A stretch of DNA of 64,000 nt from Actinomyces sp. oral taxon 414 (lineage in GTDB: Bacteria > Actinomycetota > Actinomycetes > Actinomycetales > Actinomycetaceae): NCBI RefSeq assembly GCF_001278845.1, contig NZ_CP012590.1, positions 62,001 to 126,000 on the forward strand. The letters run 5' to 3'. The translations under genes and the position numbers were made by a program. Shown here piece by piece: positions 58,896-64,000 of this stretch (position 1 is the stretch's first letter; each line of letters starts with the position of its first letter). The notes beneath the pieces were generated by a model, which did no database searches, was not told where the DNA came from, and was given only the letters and a program-made list of their open reading frames with translations.

Positions 58896-59090
58896 CAAGG
58901 GTCCTCAACTGGGAAGGGGGCGGAAGATGTATCGCTTCGTTCGTCGACCATCGCCGCCGGTGTGGATCGTACGTCATCCATGACGGACACGCTCAATCCC
59001 GCGGAGATTGTCTAAGAACTAATACTTAGTCTTGTCTTAGTGATTTAAGTCACTTGCAAGGATGTGCGGTGAGCCTCACGGGAGCCCGGA
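58896..59090. promoter_or_regulatory. Regulatory region before the unknown helical gene
   Basis: ATGACGGACACG at 58980-58991 matches half of the palindrome at 45246-45276, and together with CGTCAT at 58972-58977 forms a small palindrome CGTCAT-CC-ATGACG. Upstream (59008-59056) is AT-rich and contains the repeated CTTAG/CTAAG words and the inverted repeat AGTGA-N6-TCACT (about 59038-59054). It likely carries promoter and operator of the minus-strand genes 58895 down to 51671. Confidence 0.5.
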
Positions 59091-59133
59091 GCGGCGGGGC
59101 GACCGGCGTTGGGGCAGTCAGTCGCCCCGCCGC
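59091..59133 (-). terminator. Strong hairpin terminator after the DUF4407 gene
   Basis: GCGGCGGGGCGAC and GTCGCCCCGCCGC form a perfect 13-bp stem with a 17-nt loop, 31 nt past the DUF4407 stop. Confidence 0.65.
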
Positions 59134-59163
59134 GGTTCCCATGAACAAGGCGGAAGGGGCCTA

Positions 59164-61401
59164 CTACCGCGGGCCCGCTCCGGGCGCCGCATCCTCGCCG
59201 GGCAGATCCTGGGCGAGGGCGCGGATGCTGCGCAGCAGATCCGCCGCCTCGGCGGAGGTCGGCGCTGAGCCGAGAGAGCTCAGCCGATCGAAGAGGCTGT
59301 TCACCTCGTCGAGGCGGCCCTTCAACTCCCTGTGGTGCGTCTCCAGGACGCTGATCTCGTCGCTCTTCCGGCGGACCCGTTCGGCCAGCTCGTCGACCTC
59401 GGCCTGCGCGCGGCTGCGCTCGGCTCCGACCTCGCCGACCTGCCCGACGAGGCGGTCCCGCCGTTCCTCGAGCTCGGCCCTCTCCCGCTTGGCGGTGGCG
59501 AGTGCCTTCTCCTGCCGGGCGATGTCGGCTACGATCCCCTTCTCCGCGGTCCGCGCTGCGATGAGCTCGCGCCGCATCTCCTCCAACCGGGCCCGTTCCG
59601 CGGACAGCCCGACGCCGGCCAGTTCGTCCGCCTCCCGCTGGAGCTGGATCGCCTCATCCTGGATGGCGAGGAGCGCCCGGTAGCGCTCGCTGAGGTGGTC
59701 GGCGTCGCGGGAGGCCGACGGCGAGCCCATGGAGCCGATCCGGGCGCCCAGTTCCAGGGCCGCGAGTTGGGAGCCGTCGGGGAGCAGACCGAGGTCGGTC
59801 GGCTGCTCAAAGGGGCGACCCGGGGCGACGGGACGCTCGACCGGGCGCTCGACGGGACGCTCGACCGGGCGCTCGACGGGACGCTCGACCGGGCGCTCAG
59901 TGGTCTCGCCGACGCCGCCGAGATTTGAGGCGAGCATCGCCTGGGACCGCTCGGTCCAGTGGGAGAGGGTCTGGTCGAGTATGATCTGCATCTGCTCGGC
60001 GACGTGCTCGTTGGCGCTCTTCCCGAGATCGATCTCGCGCTGGAGCATATCCTCGCCGATCTCCCTGATCCTGCGCGCTTCCCGGTCGATCCGATCCCGC
60101 TCCTGGGCGGTATGAGCCTCCACTTTCTCCAGCTCGGACTCCTGGAGCTTGCGGAAGACCCGGTCGTACTGGGACTCTCCGCGCACCGCCAGCATGGTCT
60201 TGAGCAGCACGGGGAACAGCTCGATAATGATGAAGAGCAGCGCGACGGCGGCGTGGGAGATGAACCCCATCGGGCTATCGAGACTTGCGTGCCACAGGGC
60301 GGTGATCTGCGCCAGGAGACCATTGTTACTCCGGATGGTCTCTCCGCCGCTCAGCATAGTGTTAACGGTCTCTTCCAGGTAGTGAAGCTTCCCTTGATAG
60401 CCGCCCTCGCAACCAGGCCCGTACACGCTCGGGTCGGAGTCTTTCGGAGCGGCTGGTCCGCAAAGATTGTCATGCGCCTGTTCTATTTGCTTCTTCTGAC
60501 TCTCCTCGCGCAGTTTTTCATGATTGGCCTTGGCTGCGTCCAGCGCGGTCTTGGCATCATCTCTCTTCTTATCCGCTTCATCCGCTTTCCGCTGCGCCTG
60601 CTCACTCGCCTTCGCGAGAGCCTCCGCCTCGGGCCCATTTCCCGGGACTCCCGTGGTGGTGAAACTCTCACAAGTAGAGTCATTCGGGTTGATTTCGCAG
60701 ATCCTCTGCTGTTCCGCGGTCTGAGCGGCATTATGTGCGTCTTCCGCCGATTTCTGAGCTTCATCATAATCGGCCTGGGCCTGGGCGAGGGCAAGATCCT
60801 CGGGGTCATCGAATTTGTCTCCCCTGTAGATCGCCAGCGCATTCTCGACTTCGCTCCTCATTTTTTCGAGGTCTTTTGTGACATCGTTGTTGTTGACGAT
60901 TTCTTCATACGAGTCGAAGCTGGTGACCTGGAGCTCTTTCATTTTGACGGCGATTTCGCTCCGGAAGATTTGTAGCGTGAAGGGCGTGGAAACGACCAGG
61001 CCGATAATAAGGGCGAGTAAAAGTCTGGGGATGGCGTACCTAAATGCCCGCTTGAGGCCATGAACGCCCTGCATGGTCTTGATCATGGCCCGGTCCACAA
61101 CCAGAATGAACGCGCCCCACAGAAGTCCGAATATGATGGATATCACGAGATTAGCCATCGGCTGCTGCTCCGCTCGCTGTCCGGTGCTCGGGTCGGATAC
61201 GACCAGTACGGCGTTGTACAGGGCGAATACCATGGACAGGGCCGCGACCGAGGCCGTTCCGAGCATGACCGCGCCGATGCCGACGAAGATGCTTCGTTCC
61301 GAGCCGACGTGCTCGAGGATCTCAGTATCCGCTCCGCCGAGGACGGAGAAGAAGTTGGATATCCTCTTCTTGGGGGTTTTGTTCAGGGTCTTATTCCTCA
61401 T
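59164..61401 (-). CDS. DUF4407 membrane protein with long coiled coil
   Basis: A 745-residue protein. The N-terminal half fits DUF4407: FFSVLGGADTEIL near 18-28, three membrane helices between about 37 and 146 (including LLWGAFILVVDRAMI), a long extracytoplasmic coiled-coil insertion of about 220 residues with paired Cys (RICEINPNDSTCE, DNLCGP, GPGCEGGY), and a last helix around 375 (ALLFIIIELFPVLLKTM). The cytoplasmic half is coiled coil with an RPVE repeat (24-bp DNA unit), and it ends with EAADLLRSIRALAQDLPGED, a motif shared with the coiled-coil protein upstream. It may sense envelope stress and pass it to cytoplasmic partners. ATG 61401; no clear ribosome site. Confidence 0.85.
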   Translation of the reverse strand: MRNKTLNKTPKKRISNFFSVLGGADTEILEHVGSERSIFVGIGAVMLGTASVAALSMVFALYNAVLVVSDPSTGQRAEQQPMANLVISIIFGLLWGAFILVVDRAMIKTMQGVHGLKRAFRYAIPRLLLALIIGLVVSTPFTLQIFRSEIAVKMKELQVTSFDSYEEIVNNNDVTKDLEKMRSEVENALAIYRGDKFDDPEDLALAQAQADYDEAQKSAEDAHNAAQTAEQQRICEINPNDSTCESFTTTGVPGNGPEAEALAKASEQAQRKADEADKKRDDAKTALDAAKANHEKLREESQKKQIEQAHDNLCGPAAPKDSDPSVYGPGCEGGYQGKLHYLEETVNTMLSGGETIRSNNGLLAQITALWHASLDSPMGFISHAAVALLFIIIELFPVLLKTMLAVRGESQYDRVFRKLQESELEKVEAHTAQERDRIDREARRIREIGEDMLQREIDLGKSANEHVAEQMQIILDQTLSHWTERSQAMLASNLGGVGETTERPVERPVERPVERPVERPVERPVAPGRPFEQPTDLGLLPDGSQLAALELGARIGSMGSPSASRDADHLSERYRALLAIQDEAIQLQREADELAGVGLSAERARLEEMRRELIAARTAEKGIVADIARQEKALATAKRERAELEERRDRLVGQVGEVGAERSRAQAEVDELAERVRRKSDEISVLETHHRELKGRLDEVNSLFDRLSSLGSAPTSAEAADLLRSIRALAQDLPGEDAAPGAGPR
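59829..59898. repeat. 24-bp tandem repeat in the DUF4407 gene
   Basis: About 2.75 copies of a 24-bp unit (two alternating 12-mers, GGACGCTCGACC and GGGCGCTCGACG), encoding RPVERPVE. Frame-neutral in length. Confidence 0.8.
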
Positions 61402-61599
61402 GGGGAAGATAATCTTTCTGTACAGGTTGGGGAAAAGGTAGTAGTGGAACGACGATGATTCGTCGGCGGCGCTCTAGAGCGCAGTGAATCATTCGGTTCG
61501 GCGTGTACGGCAATCCTGGCGATCCGGGTCTTCACTTCGGGGAGGCCTCGGCTCGGATCGGATTCTTCTCCGCTCATCGGTGCGACCGCATCTGAGTAA
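61402..61599. other. Intergenic region with palindrome before the DUF4407 gene
   Basis: 198 nt. Holds GCGCTCTAGAGCGC (61469-61482), a perfect 14-bp palindrome, flanked by ATGATTC (61455-61461) and GAATCAT (61486-61492). This is a likely terminator of the coiled-coil gene or an operator. TTATCT, 5 nt ahead of ATG 61401 on the minus strand, may be a -10 for a leaderless DUF4407 transcript. Confidence 0.5.
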
Positions 61600-62550
61600 T
61601 TAAAACTTCTTGTCGGCCTCGTCCGCAGGAAGTCCTCGGGCGAGGGCGCGGATGCTGCGCAGCAGGCGCTCCGCCTCGACCGAGGACGGGACGTGACTGA
61701 GCTCGCTCAACTCGGCGAAGAGCCCCTCCGCCTCGGTCAATTGCCTTTTGGTCTGAGCCTGTCGCTCCTTCAATTCCTCAGTCTCTTTTTTCTTCCTGCT
61801 GACGGCGTCCTCGAGGCTCTCGAACTCTTTCTGAGCACGATCTCGCTCAGCCGTGGCCTCGCGTTCCTCCGTCGTCAGTCGGGCGCATTCGGCGCTGAGT
61901 TCGGTGGCCTCCTGTCTCATCGCGGCCAGCGTTTTCTTCTTCTCCTTTATAGAATCAATAACATCACTCCTCTGCTTTTGCATGTCGGCGATGTTCTGAT
62001 TCAGCCGCGCCACGCGATTACGCTCGGCGGTCAGATCGACGTCACCGAGTTCCTTGGCCGCGTGACGCAACCGAACCTCCTCCTCCCGTAGGGCGAGGAG
62101 ATCGGAGTACTTTCCCTTGACGTCATCGGCTCGGAAGACCGCCACTCGCCCCTCTAGCTCGGCGATCTTCGCCTCGATATCCAGCTCCGAAACCCTCGTA
62201 TCATCCAGAATGAGACCGAGGTCCTCCAAACGCTGTTGCAGATTTCGGAGCCGTTGGGCGTTGCGTCCGGCCGCCTCGGCGGCGTCGTCAAGAAGGAGCT
62301 CTTGAGCCGGTCCGTAGGTGGGCAGTGACTCGGAGTCCGCGATGGCGAGTTGGAGCAGGGCGTCAGTGCAGGCGTTGGGGTTCTCGTGGAAGTGTCGGAC
62401 GGCGCGCAGCTGCGCCTGCCCGCTGAGCCCCGCCCAGGCGTTCTTCCAGGAGTCGGGGGATTGCGCCTCGGTAATGAGCGGGAGCCATGCTGTCCAGGGG
62501 ACCGGGTTCATGGAGGAGGCGAGCTCGGTCAGAAAGTCACTCAACATCAT
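61600..62550 (-). CDS. Coiled-coil protein A, shares C-terminal motif with DUF4407
   Basis: A 316-residue cytoplasmic protein. The N-terminal 110 residues form a small helical domain with four conserved Trp (PVPWTAWLP, DSWKNAWAGL) and LLDDAAEAAGRNAQRLRNL; residues 110-275 are a continuous coiled coil (AKELGDVDLTAERNRVARLN, KKETEELKERQAQTKRQL). The last 40 residues, SSVEAERLLRSIRALARGLP, closely match the C-terminus of the DUF4407 protein. It starts 9 nt after the related coiled-coil gene. ATG 62550 or 62547. No family name known; likely an adaptor. Confidence 0.7.
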   Translation of the reverse strand: MMLSDFLTELASSMNPVPWTAWLPLITEAQSPDSWKNAWAGLSGQAQLRAVRHFHENPNACTDALLQLAIADSESLPTYGPAQELLLDDAAEAAGRNAQRLRNLQQRLEDLGLILDDTRVSELDIEAKIAELEGRVAVFRADDVKGKYSDLLALREEEVRLRHAAKELGDVDLTAERNRVARLNQNIADMQKQRSDVIDSIKEKKKTLAAMRQEATELSAECARLTTEEREATAERDRAQKEFESLEDAVSRKKKETEELKERQAQTKRQLTEAEGLFAELSELSHVPSSVEAERLLRSIRALARGLPADEADKKF

Positions 62551-62559
62551 GGGCGCTCA

Positions 62560-63438
62560 TCATCCCCTGTTCAGGCCAAAACGGCGAAGCAGGTCCTTCT
62601 CGTCAATAATGTCCTTGAGTCTCCGACTCATAGCGCTCAGCCTGCCGGAGTCGTGCTTCAGGGTAGACTGAAGATCACTGGTGAACCTCGTCAAGTCGTC
62701 TGCCATGGTGCGGAGCTGCTCAAGGCGATCCTCGAGATCGCGTATCTGTGTGCGGACTTCTTGCAGATGATTCTGCTCCTGGTCCCATTCGCGCTGCACC
62801 TCAGCAAGTTCCTTCTCGGCGTCGAGCCTGTCTTTGCGCGCCTGTCGAATCGTATCCTCGAGTTCATTTTTTTCGACTCTCAATGACTCTGTTTCGTCGA
62901 CAAGGTGTTGATGCTCGGCCCGTCGTTCGTCCCAATCGCGACTGAGCAGACTCTCTCTGTAGGTGCGCAGCCGGTGAATATTCTCCTCAAGACTGCGCCG
63001 CTCCGCGAACTCGGGATTATGGGCGATCTCCTCTCTCAAACGTTGCGCCTCACTGCGGAGTTCCTCGATCGTAGTGTAATCTTTGAGCACCAAGAGGGCC
63101 TGCACATCGCTCTCGGCTACTCTTTTGAGCTCACTGAGCCGTTCGAGTTGTCTGTCCGTCGCGTCAGCCGCATCGTCGAGAGCCGATTCAAGAATCGGGT
63201 CGTCGGAATCCGTCGGTGTGTCGCGCATGATGCTGCGCAGGACATGGTCGGACAGAGGGCCAGCATCCTTGCGGAGAAGAGTAATGAGAGCCTTGCGATC
63301 GGCGGAATCGAGACTCGCCCAGGCTTCGCGCCACTGCCCGGGCTCCTTGTGCGCGGCGAGAACGAGGGTGAACCATTCGTCCCAGTCCAGCGTTATCTGG
63401 GATCGCGCGAACTGCGCGAGCATCGTCTGAAGAGTCAT
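62560..63438 (-). CDS. Coiled-coil protein B, paralogue of A
   Basis: A 292-residue protein from ATG 63438, 4 nt after the preceding stop. The N-terminal domain aligns with protein A: LDWDEWFTLVLAAHKEPGQW, REAWASLDSADRKALI, and SALDDAADATDRQLERLSEL, keeping the Trp pairs and LDDAA. A coiled coil spans about 110-250 (RREHQH-type, ETESLRVEKNELEDTIRQAR). The C-terminus (MSRRLKDIIDEKDLLRRFGL) differs from A and lacks the shared tail. The longer open frame upstream of 63438 overlaps the Hsp70-like gene and is not coding. A and B may form a hetero-oligomer. Confidence 0.7.
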   Translation of the reverse strand: MTLQTMLAQFARSQITLDWDEWFTLVLAAHKEPGQWREAWASLDSADRKALITLLRKDAGPLSDHVLRSIMRDTPTDSDDPILESALDDAADATDRQLERLSELKRVAESDVQALLVLKDYTTIEELRSEAQRLREEIAHNPEFAERRSLEENIHRLRTYRESLLSRDWDERRAEHQHLVDETESLRVEKNELEDTIRQARKDRLDAEKELAEVQREWDQEQNHLQEVRTQIRDLEDRLEQLRTMADDLTRFTSDLQSTLKHDSGRLSAMSRRLKDIIDEKDLLRRFGLNRG

Positions 63439-63442
63439 TATT

Positions 63443-64000
63443 TCAGCTTTCCGGTCGTGTAGTAGTGGAGGTTCTGATGTGAACAGCAGATGACTCCGAT
63501 CCGCCGTCCACGGCGGCCTTGGCCTCGACGATCTGCTGCGGGGTTCTGATCTTGAGGGGGGGATGTGTCGGCTCTTCGCGGAAGCTGAGTCCTCCCGTAT
63601 GAGGTCGGCGCGGTCTGTGGAGTTGCTCCTGAGCATCGACGAGTCCACCTCCGGTGCTGCCAACGATGACGAGGTGCAGCATTCCCTCGGTATCCGCGCT
63701 GAGTGTGACCTCGACATTCTTCAATGCGTCGCCCGAGCTGGACAGCTCGCGATTCCAGGTCTGGACGTAGGGGCTCCTCAGATCATCAAAGACGACGACC
63801 CGTTGGGTGAAGTCATTATTGGCATCGATATCGAGCTCGCCGAAGCCGAATTCCTTGAGACTCACCGTCGCCGGAAGACTCGCCCCCTTGGTCAGGAGCG
63901 GGGAGACGATACAATTGCAGGGGTCGTTCAGACCGAGGTAGCGGGCCATATTCTTCGTCACGGTGATCTCCAGCCCCACATCCCACAGGAGACGCTCCTC
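63443..64000 (-). CDS. Possible Hsp70-like substrate-binding C-terminus (cut by window edge)
   Basis: The frame is open through the right window edge (EERLLWDVGLEITVTKNMAR), so only the last 185 residues are seen; the GTG at 63979 is probably internal. The text NCIVSPLLTKGASLPATVSL, then QRVVVFDDLRSPYVQTW and NVEVTLSADTEGMLHLVIV, follows the order and spacing of the DnaK beta substrate-binding domain (IPRGTPLPA, then the variable strand, then FEVDADGILHV). A Pro/Arg-rich tail follows. The ATPase half would lie outside. If right, a chaperone leads the operon. Other beta-sandwich proteins remain possible. Confidence 0.45.
   Translation of the reverse strand, partial: EERLLWDVGLEITVTKNMARYLGLNDPCNCIVSPLLTKGASLPATVSLKEFGFGELDIDANNDFTQRVVVFDDLRSPYVQTWNRELSSSGDALKNVEVTLSADTEGMLHLVIVGSTGGGLVDAQEQLHRPRRPHTGGLSFREEPTHPPLKIRTPQQIVEAKAAVDGGSESSAVHIRTSTTTRPES

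Noticed and set aside
63439..63717. N-terminal extension of coiled-coil protein B
   Set aside because: It would overlap the Hsp70-like frame entirely, lacks a ribosome site and has Ser/Arg-rich nonsense composition, whereas ATG 63438 aligns with paralogue A.

Overview
The window is chromosome from a very GC-rich actinobacterium, most likely Actinomyces or a close relative in Actinomycetaceae. Grounds: codons with strong G/C third positions; several Actinomyces-type families (a DUF6318 lipoprotein, a variant-leucine-rich-repeat/DUF6636 protein, FHA proteins with a Cys-rich zinc-ribbon-like segment, an LppP/LprE lipoprotein, a DUF4244 Flp pilin); and many starts preceded by a -10-like hexamer 6 to 8 nt away, which suggests leaderless mRNAs. 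No rRNA, tRNA or CRISPR array was seen.

Layout. 1-5 kb: the 5' part of cutC, a small membrane protein, and a two-gene ABC transporter behind a DtxR/IdeR-type iron box. 5-12.7 kb: a five-gene operon with 4-nt overlaps (SWIM zinc finger, DUF5691, MoxR AAA+, DUF5682, VWA). 12.7-18 kb: a CDF metal transporter, a 33-bp perfect inverted repeat, then a three-deep nest of insertion sequences (IS630 in IS3 in a deleted IS4-type element) with readable target duplications at all three levels. 18-25.6 kb: an orphan MbcA/ParS-like antitoxin, a TRIC channel, a YtxH protein, and a minus-strand run of DUF1963 (truncated), App1 phosphatase, GT87, MFS and LRV/DUF6636 genes. 25.9-30 kb: a PP2C-FHA-FHA-DUF2993 phospho-signalling operon. 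30-41.3 kb: a CPA2 antiporter, a SWIM/SNF2 helicase, a Flp pilin/TadE trio without its assembly genes, LppP/LprE, a 2'-5' RNA ligase-like protein, YdcF, and two secreted proteins.

41.8-64 kb is an accessory island. On the left are a Clp-like AAA+ ATPase followed by a possibly sigma-like protein, diverging from two unknown large proteins. In the middle are an IS5-family remnant and a TPR protein whose 105-bp repeat is present in four nearly identical tandem copies. On the right, on the minus strand, are a possible Hsp70-like C-terminus (cut by the window end), two related coiled-coil proteins, a DUF4407 membrane protein, an unknown helical protein, a Ser/Thr kinase, a GTPase and a tail-anchored partner. 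Kinase, GTPase and partner overlap by 4 nt each; kinase and partner both end in a C-terminal membrane anchor. DNA from about 48.7 kb on is visibly less GC-rich.

The island looks like a multi-component NTPase-centred conflict or stress-signalling system of the general kind Aravind and colleagues have described in actinobacteria (GTPase plus GTPase-associated protein, MoxR/VWA systems). Two features tie its halves together: a shared 12-bp motif, ATGACGGACACG, placed upstream of both gene sets, and a shared C-terminal peptide motif in the DUF4407 and coiled-coil proteins. This whole-system reading is inference; the individual domain calls range from solid (kinase, AAA+, DUF4407, TPR) to tentative (sigma-like, Hsp70-like, GAP1-like).
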